From NCBI GenBank assembly GCA_905116865.2, contig CAJHNH020008549.1, positions 281,001 to 345,000 on the forward strand: a DNA stretch of 64,000 nt, written 5' to 3'. The translations under genes were made by a program, and so were the position numbers. This DNA comes from Candidula unifasciata (taxonomy: Eukaryota > Mollusca > Gastropoda > Stylommatophora > Geomitridae). The notes below the pieces were generated by a model, which worked only from the letters and a program-made list of their open reading frames with translations, was not told where the DNA came from and searched no databases. Shown here one piece after another: positions 55,508 to 64,000 of the stretch. Position 1 is the stretch's first letter, and the number at the start of each line of letters is the position of its first letter.

Positions 55508-55704
55508 TCTTCTCCTTCTTCGCGTTCACCGGCTGTAAAATCTGGCGAAAAGTTATAGTTGACTGTTGGTTCCTAGCATCTCAGGCAGATGCACTTCGAC
55601 TTCGACAGAAGCTCTCAGTTAGTCGACTGTACGACATGCTTTTGGGTAGGTAGTGGGTCCATTCTTGTTTTTCCTATAATAGGGCCCCAGAACCGACACG
55701 AAGA
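55508..55704 (-). mobile_element. GAA-tailed retroposon (LINE 3' end?), copy 2
   Basis: 197 bp between perfect 13-bp repeats GAACTGGTGTTCT (55495-55507, 55705-55717). Shares GCGTTCACCGGCTGTAAA, GACTGTTGGTTCCTAGC, GACATGCTTTTGGG and GTGGGTCCATTCTTGTTTT with copy 1; an internal stretch is missing. Tail GAAGAAGGAGAAGAA. Confidence 0.8.
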
Positions 55705-55857
55705 GAACTGGTGTTCTATTTACACATGCATACATATATTGTATTTTCTTTCGATATGGACTCGGGCTATGTTATAGAAATCGAACTTTCCAAGTGAACT
55801 CTTGAGTGCCACAATGGTGTCACAGATCATCATTTCGCGATCTATTATCGCCTCATC

Positions 55858-56045
55858 TCACTCGCCAGAATGGCAGACTTGGGAATTGAGATCGGCACAG
55901 CAAAAAACGAGACGCACACCGGACACGTCAGAAGACTTGTTAATCAACATAGAACTGGTACTATTAGCCATCGGACGTTGGGATTCATACTGAGGGGAGG
56001 ATCTGAGCACCTATGGGCATGTCCGGAGTGCAATGATGATAACCC

Positions 56046-56094
<49 letters not shown>
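55858..56094 (+). mobile_element. 5'-truncated LINE end (RNH/CPEC family) with (AACT)n tail
   Basis: Plus strand reads ETHTGHVRRLVNQHRTGTI, then GGSEHLWACPECNDD, then a tail of about 13 AACT units. Flanked by perfect 14-bp repeats ATTATCGCCTCATC (55844-55857, 56095-56108). Reading frame intact over the last 60 codons. Identifies the family's true 3' end and tail type. Confidence 0.85.
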
Positions 56095-56095
<1 letters not shown>

Positions 56096-56207
56096 TTATC
56101 GCCTCATCGTGTGCTAGACAACACTTCACTTCCCCAGACGACAAATATGAATATTTGTGACTACGCTAGAAGATTTACAATATACACATGATATTCCTTT
56201 CGTTTCA

Positions 56208-56485
56208 AAGTAAAGGACGCTACTCCACGCCTTCAGACGTATTGGGCACATAGGGCTAGACACACATTATGTTAACCAATCTGAACTTTGTGGGGGATGT
56301 GGTTAACAACATGCCGACCCTCTTTACTTCACAAGTCTTCACCTGGCACCCATTTAAGTCTAGGTCGTCTAGGTCGTCCTGGGAGCCGAAGTAATTTTTT
56401 TCTTCAAATTCCGTTCAAATTTGAACCCACGACCTTTGAATCCACAGGCGAGCGTCTAGGCACTTCATCACTGCAGCTCCCTAAA
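56208..56485 (-). mobile_element. SINE family A, full length
   Basis: Inverted: GTAAAGGACGCTACTCCACG tail side, GGGATGTGGTTAACAACATG, CCGACCCTCTTTACTTCACA, CACCTGGCACCC, then AACCCACGACCTTTGAATCC and a GGCGAGCGTCTAGGCACTTC head. An 8-9-bp GTCTAGGTC duplication lies inside (56370-56390). Confidence 0.8.
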
Positions 56486-57640
56486 TCCATGAGAATAGAG
56501 AAAGAATAACAACAGAAGCATGACAAACAAGTTAATACTATAGCTTCGAAGTCAATCCACTGGGTTTACGAGCAGTGCTAAATGAGTCTTGATCATAAAA
56601 TAAAGAGGTGAAACTATTCGCAGGCCCATCTCTCTAAGTGTGTATCTCTTCAATCAAACGTTCCTCCTACATAAGTCAGAGCAGAGCTGTTAACACCAAC
56701 ATTCTCCCACGTCATCAAACCGTAGGGTTTTACTTTTTATGCGCACATTTTTACACTTTTGTATTTTCTCGCCTAACAAGAGCGTATTTATTTATAATCC
56801 GACATTTGTTCAAGCTGATTCCAGCATTGCTCCAGTGCTCTCCCTTTGCTGCAGACTGAGATGTGTTTATAGTATCAGTCAGCTTGTTTGCTTTGGCGTG
56901 CCATAGAATCCAGAATTTTCAACAGCCCGTCTCCAAGACCGCACACTTTCTCCATTATTGCTTTCCTTGTCAATTATTAGGTGTAGATAGGTTCCAACAA
57001 TTGCATGCGATATTGTACATAAGACTATTTATCTTCCATATCATTTTCAGAGAAATGTAATAAATAATCTCGTAATGTTTATCCTATTTATCTCAAGCTC
57101 ACGGCATCAAGATTTGTGACCTCCGTTGAGACTACTAAGACATCCTAGAAATACGATTCCAAAGAACAGCTGTCGCTGATATCTGCTAGCTAGAACAGGA
57201 TCGTTGTTTTACCGATGTAACTTATACTAGGGTTATACGCCTGCTCCTAATACAACAAAATACTGAAGTAAGACACGTTCTCTTACATGTGGCAACTCTG
57301 AATACTGCAGAAAATAAATGAATATTTAAAAGCTACAGCAAGAGTTTTTGTAGAGCGCCCCCACCCCACCCCTTAGAAAAAAGCTGTTAGGGAAGGGAGG
57401 GGTGCATTTTGGATTCCTTCCTCATAGAAACACAAAAAGACTAAACAGCCTTCTCTCAATCCTGGGTAATTCTCTTATAAAGATAGGATTTACACATTTT
57501 ATGTTATTTGACATGTATTATTTTATTCTGCTAATATTCAGCATGCGATTATTTATATTAATCATCAAAACAAGGCTAACGCTCCGTAAAATTCCCTCCC
57601 TATCCCTCCCCCCTCCCTCCTCCGCTTAGAATTGTATAAC
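56486..57640. other. No gene recognised
   Basis: AT-rich; a C/T-rich patch at 57355-57372 and 57596-57625. No ORF with family features. Confidence 0.4.
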
Positions 57641-58352
57641 AGGTTAACGAGCCCAACCCCTTCCAACTCATCCAGTGTTTTCTTTGCGCCACATAGCCCA
57701 GCCCCTTCCACCTCGTCCAGTGTTTTCTTTGCGTCAACAAGCTCAACCCCTTCCACCTCGTCCAGTGTTTTCTTTGCGTTGAGAGCCCAATCCCTTCCAC
57801 CTCAAGCAGTGTTTTCTTCATGTTAAGAACCCAACCCCCTCCACCTCACGCAATGTTTTCTTTGCGTCAACGAGCCCAACCCCTTCAACGTCACCAAGTA
57901 TTTTCTTTCTGTTAAGAACCCAACCCCTTCCACCTCGCCCGGTGTTTTCTTTGCGCCAAATAGCCCAACCCCTTCCACCTCTTTGCGTCGAGAGCCCAAC
58001 CCCTTCCGCCTCGTCCAGTGTTTTCTTTGCGTCAGCGAGCCCAACCTCTTCCACCTTGTCCAGTGTTTTCTTTGTGTCGAGAACCCAACCCCTTCCACCT
58101 CACCAAGTATTTTCTTTACGTTAAGACCCCAACCCCTTCTATCTCATGCAGTGTTTTCTTTGCGTCAACGATCCCAACCTCTTCCACCTCACGCAGTATT
58201 TTCTGTGTGTGGAGAGCCTAATCCCTTCAACCTCACGCAGTATTTTTTTTTTTTTTTTTGCGTCAACGAGCCCAACCCCTTCCATCTCGTCCAGTGTTTT
58301 CTTTGCGTCGAGAACCTAACCCCTTCCACCTCACGCAGTATTTTCTCTCGCC
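57641..58352. repeat. Minisatellite, 45-bp unit, about 16 copies
   Basis: Unit AGCCCAACCCCTTCCACCTC + GTCCAGTGTTTTCTTTGCGTC. The unit is divisible by three, so several frames stay open on both strands; these ORFs are not taken as genes. A T run interrupts near 58243. Confidence 0.95.
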
Positions 58353-58795
58353 CAGTGTTTTTAGTTTGAAAAACCTATGCTTATCCACTTAGTCAAGACG
58401 CAATAGCGTGATTGCCTACGCCAGATAGCACTTGATGATGATGTATGCAGGCTTCGTGTTTGATGTGTGAGCGTCTTTGATTGTCTCTTTCCTGCTGCAG
58501 CCGCACAGGTAGAGCAAGCTCCTTTCATGTCGAGCCTTCTCTAGATATTTTCCTTAGTGTATATTTTCACCGCTGATATGTTACTGGAACTCATTAGGAA
58601 ATCAAAGAATAGCAGCAATGTGACCCATAAAGCATGTCGTAAGAGGCAGCGAAGTCGGTTCGCTGGCTTTTCACATCTTTCCATTAATAATTTTTGCTAC
58701 AGGCTACAATTATAATGTCGCCCTGAACAAGACTGCAAATAACTTTGCGTGTAGGTAGAGGGTCATACATACACACATACGCACATACACACAAC
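58353..58795. other. No gene recognised
   Basis: Nothing recognised. Confidence 0.4.
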
Positions 58796-58977
58796 AAATA
58801 CATGTATACATACATACATACATACATACATACATACATACATACATACATACATACATACATACATACATACATACATACATACATACATACATACATA
58901 CATACATACATACATACATACATACATACATACATACATACATACATACATACATACATACATACATACATACATAC
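58796..58977. repeat. (TACA)n microsatellite at LTR junction
   Basis: About 44 near-perfect tetranucleotides, ending exactly where the LTR of the next element begins. (CMYV)n and (YIHT)n ORFs are artefacts. Confidence 0.97.
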
Positions 58978-59908
58978 TGTCACGAGACGATCTCAGTGAT
59001 TCCAGAAGTTAGTACTTGTAATAAGTTCTTCTGGTTCTAAAGAGACAGAATTATATTTACTCTGCGCTTTATCCTAATATTGCTTTAAACCGCACGGATT
59101 TAAATTGTTTCCAGTCCTTAGTCAAGACAAAGCGACTCAGTCTTGGGTAATGTTACACAATTACACCGGGGCTAGAGAATTCCCTTTCACATGCCCATGT
59201 CATAAATGTTATCTCCTGACCAGACTGCTTTGAACAGACTTTTGATGAGACTAGGGGTGTAGGTTTGATTCTCACGCCAGTGTCATAATGTTATCTCCTA
59301 ACACAGCCTGAGTGGGGCCCTTTTGAACAGGGGAATTGAGCGGACTGTAGACATTGAGGCGAGGAGAAGTTTAAAGTTTAACACGTCAGTGTAATTCGGG
59401 GTAAACTAGATTGGGGCACTTAAGAATGTTTGCTCTAGGGATGTCAGTCCATAATTGACTGACAGGCCACTTGTTAGCTAATGTGAGTTGATAGGTACTT
59501 CGGAGGAGGAGCTTAAGCCATCATCTTGAGGGTTGGGTAAAAACTAAGGAAAGGGAGGAGTTTAATTTGGACAATAGATTAATACTTATACTGCGGGCAT
59601 CGTAGATTTACCTCATAGTGCCGCCAGCAGGCCACAGACTCAGACCTACCGTTGAAAAGTACTCTCTCCCTGGTTGAGTCGTGTTCGGCATTTGCTGGAA
59701 AAGTTCCCAGGTGAATATTAATATTAATCTTGTATACTTAGGTTAGGGAGTTAAGCTTAGTCTATACTACCTTTTCCTAATGTGTCTGCACATTCTGCTT
59801 GAAATAGTTCTGTGTGAATATTCAGTATCTCAGTTAGGGAACTGCTAAACTATTCCTATTTCTGGTATGTTTGTGTCACATGTTTTTTTCATTGTATGTT
59901 TTCATGTG

Positions 59909-59917
59909 TATAAAATA
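59909..59917 (+). promoter_or_regulatory. Candidate TATA box in LTR
   Basis: TATAAAATA, about 990 bp before the LTR end. Position is plausible for U3 but there are other AT-rich sites. Confidence 0.35.
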
Positions 59918-60801
59918 AGATGTGAACAATGACATTTGCTATAATGAAATGTAATTATATTGTTTCCATGATCAGCCAAAATATGAGTTTGGACTGTGGG
60001 AAATGATGCCCAAATATGTGCAGGGATGCTGCTACGTTTTGTGTGCCCACCATGTGCTCACTTAATGTGTTCACCTAAACAGGGGATTTATAACCTCAGG
60101 GGAAGAATGTTGGGTGTATAGAATTCACTGTCACTGAAAGATAATATTCAGGACAGCGTGCACATATAAATTGTTTGCGGGTTCAGCACATAACCTGCGC
60201 CACATGTTTATGTCAAATCTATGTCAGCCAACTCGAAGTCTGAGTGAAGACGGACAACAGACTTAGAAAGTCAACTATCATGACATAGCATTTGAGGGAA
60301 GGCAGGATATGTGACGCCCATGTAAGACAAAAGACCTTCAGACTAGACTGGAGAGGATGTGGAATATGAGGAGGAGTGATGGGCTATATCTTATTATTAT
60401 ATGTTGTATTAATTGATACATGTATTCTTAGTGTAAGTCAAGATACTACACGTATGTGTTTTGTTTCCATGATTACAGCGCCCATGTGACGATCAGTCCA
60501 TGAAGTAGCCTACATTGTGTTAGACTCGGCCAGCTGGGAACGAGGTGGGGGCGAGAAGGAGAAACAAGCAGGGAAGAAGCTGGAAGAGGAGGAAGAGCTT
60601 GACAGTGCTCACGGCTGTCAGAGGTTCTATGAAACTTGAGTTATGTTCATAAATTGTTCATACTTTATCACCTTCATCACACCACTCTAATCCCAGGTGC
60701 TGTTCTCGCGCTGAAACAACCCATTACTATCATAACTTTAGCTAGTCACTGTTTTGTGTAAACACAACAAACTGGGTATGTCAATTAACTGATTGTTAGA
60801 A

Positions 60802-60807
60802 AATAAA
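60802..60807 (+). terminator. Candidate polyadenylation signal in LTR
   Basis: AATAAA about 90 bp before the LTR end, as expected near the R/U5 border. Confidence 0.45.
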
Positions 60808-60902
60808 GCTGTATGTCAAGTTTTATACTACATCGTTTGTTAAATTCCAAGTGTATTAAATCTTACCTGTTTTTCTAAACTGATAGATAGAAGTACATTT
60901 GG

Positions 60903-60911
60903 TGGGGGCTC
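60903..60911 (+). promoter_or_regulatory. Primer-binding site, proline-tRNA type
   Basis: TGGGGGCTC matches the first nine bases of the common tRNA-Pro primer site, then diverges. It lies five bases after the LTR's CA end. Confidence 0.65.
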
Positions 60912-61782
60912 AATAAATAATATAATAATTCTTTAATTATTCATAAAAACACCGGGAGAAGGTAGATGACGGAGGAATCACTTGCCCTGTCTAATAATTC
61001 ATTAAGTATGATAGACATCTAAAATTCCTTGCCTTCTCTTGTGGGTACCAAGTTCAGCTAATGTTAATATACTTAACGAGCCAATATGGCTGTTTTCTTG
61101 GATATCCAGGACTTTGTCTGAGAGCAACATAGCTCAGATTTAGTTCGGTGTATCTAGTGGAGAGAATGTGTTGAAAGGAAGATCCCTACTCAACAACATA
61201 AACATTTAAACCACGCGTCACGTCACACTGGCGAGCTCGCCGAGATTTGGACGGGGCTAATTACTCCTAGACTAATGAAAGTAAATTTATTAAATTTAAC
61301 TTTAACTCTTCTGCCAGTATAGTCTAAATGAAAATTAGTAATTTATACATGGGGAGAGATTACAAAGTAATAAATAACTTTTTACTAAAATCAATAAATG
61401 GATAGTATCATGTCTTATCATTGATCACTTCATAACCATTGATTATTGTTTATTTAGTAAATTTTAATGTTGATTATTATATTTGCTTGCATGTTTCATA
61501 ATTTGATATAGATTGTAGAGCATTATATGTTGACATCATATCATTGATACTTATGCTTAGTGACTGAATGTAAAATCACATCATATCATTTATTGGTGTA
61601 TCCTCTGTGCTGCTATACTATTCTATCAGCTGTCAGTCTGGTAGGCAACTTTGATTCATTTACATCTTTGTGCGGCTGTCATAGGCTACTCTCTTGCCCA
61701 GTTTACCTTGCTCTGACATATTCTTTTATTCCGGAATCGGGGTAGTATTATATTTATCTTTAGATAGATCTAATAAGATATA
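60912..61782 (+). other. Leader of second LTR element
   Basis: About 870 bp, AT-rich, no long ORF except a 61-codon one at 61560-61745 without features. Would hold packaging signals. Confidence 0.6.
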
Positions 61783-62181
61783 ATGGACTTACGCACCGAG
61801 TTCCTAAAAGATGTAAGGAAGATCGGGATAGCAGAGGGTAGAGTGGGAGCGCAGTTAGAATCATTTGTTAAAGGCCATATTGATACTTTCGATTACATGA
61901 GTTGGCCCCATTTACTTCCATTCCTAAGCCTAAAAGGAAAAGATGGAGTAAGAAACAGAAATCTTCAAAAGGGACCGGATCTACATTGCTGGAACCCCTT
62001 ACTCCCATTATCTCAGATGAGATATATGAGAGCACACCCCGCAGTAATCACAAGCGTGATAACTGTTCTAACCGTCGACACAGTGGTTCGACTAGCACAT
62101 CAGCCATTAATGAGGACGAGGGAAAAGCCTTTCCCAACTCCTATATATTCTTTGGTCCCTTCCAACAAGAAGAGGAAGTAA
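61783..62181 (+). CDS. Gag-like N-terminal ORF (short)
   Basis: ATG with A at -3 and G at +4. 132 codons. The start (EFLKDVRKIGIAEGRVGAQL then ESFVK) resembles the gag start of the 744-7733 element (EFLELGRSIGLENGQLLAF). After about residue 40 the frame loses this character, while the -1 frame (61902 on) opens, so the functional protein may shift frames near 61900 or the element has an indel. Only the first 40 residues look meaningful. Confidence 0.55.
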   Translation: MDLRTEFLKDVRKIGIAEGRVGAQLESFVKGHIDTFDYMSWPHLLPFLSLKGKDGVRNRNLQKGPDLHCWNPLLPLSQMRYMRAHPAVITSVITVLTVDTVVRLAHQPLMRTREKPFPTPIYSLVPSNKKRK

Positions 62182-63317
62182 AGCAGACTAATTTAGGGAA
62201 TACCACTAAACCTGTTTCCCCTATTTCCCTTGATGCGATTGCATACAAAATAGAAATAGTTAGTTCTGACTTTTCGCCCAAAGTAGTTGACTGCGATGGT
62301 AGCGACAAATCCCCTTATTTGCCTCCACTAGACTTGGTATGTGAAAGCCAGACCAGGGCGGAGATAACAGATAAGGAGGATAGTTCTCTTAAGTTCTTGA
62401 CGACCTTAGAGACAGTGAGTAAACAGGACATTGCTGCAAGTCCTGTGCACTCTGATACTGGACAGACAGAAATGTTTGCCATTGATGAAGAAGAAGGTAC
62501 TTCTTGTGTGCAGGGAGACAAATTGTCTCTATCCTGTACAGCTGGGGCGACAGGGATACTTCTGATGAAGGACCCTGAAGCGGAACAAGCCATTAGTAGT
62601 AGGGAACCCCAACATTCTGGTCTTGTATTACTCTTCGCTTCGAAGGAAGTGACAGGGGTATCTCAGCTGATAGTGGAAACTTCATTGCGAAGAAATGCCA
62701 CTTTACTGTCTGCAGGAAACCCTGAGTTTCCTAATGATTTGACTGTACCCCCTGACTTGATTTCGTGCTCTGATTCTGGACTGATCTTAATGAAAGAGAA
62801 TTCCACCCGGACAATTTGTAAAAGGGAAAGGATGCACCGAGGAGGAAACCAGTGGACACTCCTTCAAGAAATCGGCAGTGGTCAGTTGCACTCACGGCAT
62901 GCTGTCATGATGAGTGACTATATCCCTCAATTTGAGAGGAGATTAGTGACAGTTTTTTTCAGGATCTGTAGATGTAGGAAAAGAAAATCCAACCTGACTA
63001 CAATTCATCCTTTTCGGAGAGCACTTCAGGCCCTCCCTATGCTAATAGGGCGTGGCGAAGTAAGGAAATGGACAGGGATTGTCAGTCAACGATGTCGAGG
63101 AATCCCATTGTTGAAGCGGAGATCATTTTTTATCCTGCGGGAGAAGAAACCTCCAGATAAATGGATATTCCTGAGCGGCTGCTCAGAATACCCACATGAT
63201 TCTAGGACTAAGGACTTAGCCTGGAATGAGGTACAATTGGTGACTGTATATCGATGCAGGACATCACGATTCCACAAGGAATACTGGAACAATACTGGAG
63301 ATGACAGGTTGTACTAA
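61902..63317 (+). CDS. Unknown 471-codon ORF of LTR element
   Basis: Long frame with no ATG at its start (first codon TTG); it overlaps the gag-like ORF in the -1 frame, so it would need a frameshift, splice or internal start (first Met at 62472). Visible features: basic KPKRKRWSKKQK near residue 10-20 (possible nuclear signal), an acidic/Ser-rich middle (about 100-300), and a basic Cys/Trp-containing C part (about 335-471: RICRCRKRK, KKPPDKWIFLSG). No zinc knuckle, protease DTG, YxDD or DDE motif. Function unknown; could be a degraded gag/pol hybrid or a captured gene. Confidence 0.5.
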   Translation: MAPFTSIPKPKRKRWSKKQKSSKGTGSTLLEPLTPIISDEIYESTPRSNHKRDNCSNRRHSGSTSTSAINEDEGKAFPNSYIFFGPFQQEEEVKQTNLGNTTKPVSPISLDAIAYKIEIVSSDFSPKVVDCDGSDKSPYLPPLDLVCESQTRAEITDKEDSSLKFLTTLETVSKQDIAASPVHSDTGQTEMFAIDEEEGTSCVQGDKLSLSCTAGATGILLMKDPEAEQAISSREPQHSGLVLLFASKEVTGVSQLIVETSLRRNATLLSAGNPEFPNDLTVPPDLISCSDSGLILMKENSTRTICKRERMHRGGNQWTLLQEIGSGQLHSRHAVMMSDYIPQFERRLVTVFFRICRCRKRKSNLTTIHPFRRALQALPMLIGRGEVRKWTGIVSQRCRGIPLLKRRSFFILREKKPPDKWIFLSGCSEYPHDSRTKDLAWNEVQLVTVYRCRTSRFHKEYWNNTGDDRLY

Positions 63318-63384
63318 CATTCTTGGGGATCACTGAGTATCGTAAAATTGGTCTTAGTGGCTGCGACCAACTTAACGGAGGGCC

Positions 63385-64000
63385 TGTCACGAGACGATCT
63401 CAGTGATTCCAGAAGTTAGTACTTGTAATAAGTTCTTCTGGTTCTAAAGAGACAGAATTATATTTACTCTGCGCTTTATCCTAATATTGCTTTAAACCGC
63501 ACGGATTTAAATTGTTTCCAGTCCTTAGTCAAGACAAAGCGACTCAGTCTTGGGTAATGTTACACAATTACACCGGGGCTAGAGAATTCCCTTTCACATG
63601 CCCATGTCATAAATGTTATCTCCTGACCAGACTGCTTTGAACAGACTTTTGATGAGACTAGGGGTGTAGGTTTGATTCTCACGCCAGTGTCATAATGTTA
63701 TCTCCTAACACAGCCTGAGTGGGGCCCTTTTGAACAGGGGAATTGAGCGGACTGTAGACATTGAGGCGAGGAGAAGTTTAAAGTTTAACACGTCAGTGTA
63801 ATTCGGGGTAAACTAGATTGGGGCACTTAAGAATGTTTGCTCTAGGGATGTCAGTCCATAATTGACTGACAGGCCACTTGTTAGCTAATGTGAGTTGATA
63901 GGTACTTCGGAGGAGGAGCTTAAGCCATCATCTTGAGGGTTGGGTAAAAACTAAGGAAAGGGAGGAGTTTAATTTGGACAATAGATTAATACTTATACTG
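63385..64000 (+). repeat. 3' LTR (partial)
   Basis: First 616 bp of the downstream LTR; I see no difference from 58978-59593. Continues beyond the window. Confidence 0.92.

Larger units (their letters stand above)
58978..60897 (+). repeat. 5' LTR, about 1.92 kb
   Basis: Starts TGTCACGAGACG, ends GATAGAAGTACA (TG...CA). The right edge is inferred from the primer site five bases on, since the second LTR is not complete in the window. Long for a metazoan Ty3/gypsy LTR. No long ORF inside. Confidence 0.8.
58978..64000 (+). mobile_element. Young non-autonomous LTR retrotransposon, cut by window end
   Basis: LTR at 58978-60897, internal region 60898-63384, start of the second LTR at 63385. The visible 616 bp of the 3' LTR match the 5' LTR throughout. 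Just before the 3' LTR is a short purine stretch (CGGAGGGCC). The internal region (about 2.5 kb) has a gag-like start and a long unknown ORF but no protease, RT, RNase H or integrase motif. Such an element would need enzymes from a relative. The far end and right target duplication lie outside the window. Confidence 0.88.

Noticed and set aside
57565..58369. Several ORFs up to 128 codons on both strands
   Set aside because: Produced by the 45-bp minisatellite, whose length is divisible by three; no unique domain.
58684..58999. (CMYV)n and (YIHT)n ORFs
   Set aside because: TACA microsatellite translation.
61902..63317. Retroviral-type env gene
   Set aside because: No signal peptide, transmembrane segment or furin-like site is visible, and the frame has no start ATG.

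Overview
This is eukaryotic, animal nuclear DNA, AT-rich and packed with repeats. I find no host protein-coding gene, rRNA or true tRNA gene. Everything supportable is a transposable element, a relic of one, or a tandem repeat. The mix (many 5'-truncated non-LTR retrotransposons, tRNA-derived SINEs, Ty3/gypsy LTR elements, mariner and hAT relics, a short TTAGGG run) fits a lophotrochozoan, most likely a gastropod mollusc. That placement is inference from general resemblance, not proof.

Layout. 744-7733 is a complete, recently inserted Ty3/gypsy LTR retrotransposon on the minus strand: 619-bp LTRs about 99.4% identical, a perfect 5-bp target duplication (GTAAC), and one unbroken gag-pol ORF. 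Its integrase lies upstream of reverse transcriptase, the Gmr1-type order, rather than the usual Ty3/gypsy order. 8-13 kb holds tandem arrays and remains of an R2-like LINE (restriction-like endonuclease type) in both orientations. 13-34 kb mixes LINE 3' ends, SINEs of at least four tRNA-derived families, large minisatellites (50-bp unit at 23.4-25.1 kb, 25-bp unit at 26.6-27.3 kb), a hAT-like MITE with a LINE nested in it, and a 389-bp foldback element. 34-46 kb is dominated by microsatellites, a duplicated SINE-plus-GAA block, and a three-part chimeric retroposon. 46-56 kb contains copies of an RNase H-bearing LINE tail, SINEs inserted with clear target duplications, a 22-bp minisatellite over 1 kb long, and a LINE relic broken by a mariner relic and by an in-frame 18-bp repeat expansion. 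56-58.4 kb is sparse apart from a 45-bp minisatellite.

58978-64000 is a second LTR element on the plus strand: long LTRs (about 1.9 kb), a proline-type primer site, and an internal region of only about 2.5 kb. It has a short gag-like start and a long ORF I do not recognise, with no protease, RT, RNase H or integrase visible. The 616 bp of its 3' LTR in the window match the 5' LTR throughout, so it is very young and probably mobilised in trans.

The parts interact as a parasite community rather than as a pathway: autonomous LINEs supply the machinery that SINEs and chimeric RNAs use, and later insertions sit inside earlier ones. The best candidates for novelty are the Gmr1-order element in a probable protostome, the young coding non-autonomous LTR element, and the tripartite retroposon at 44 kb.
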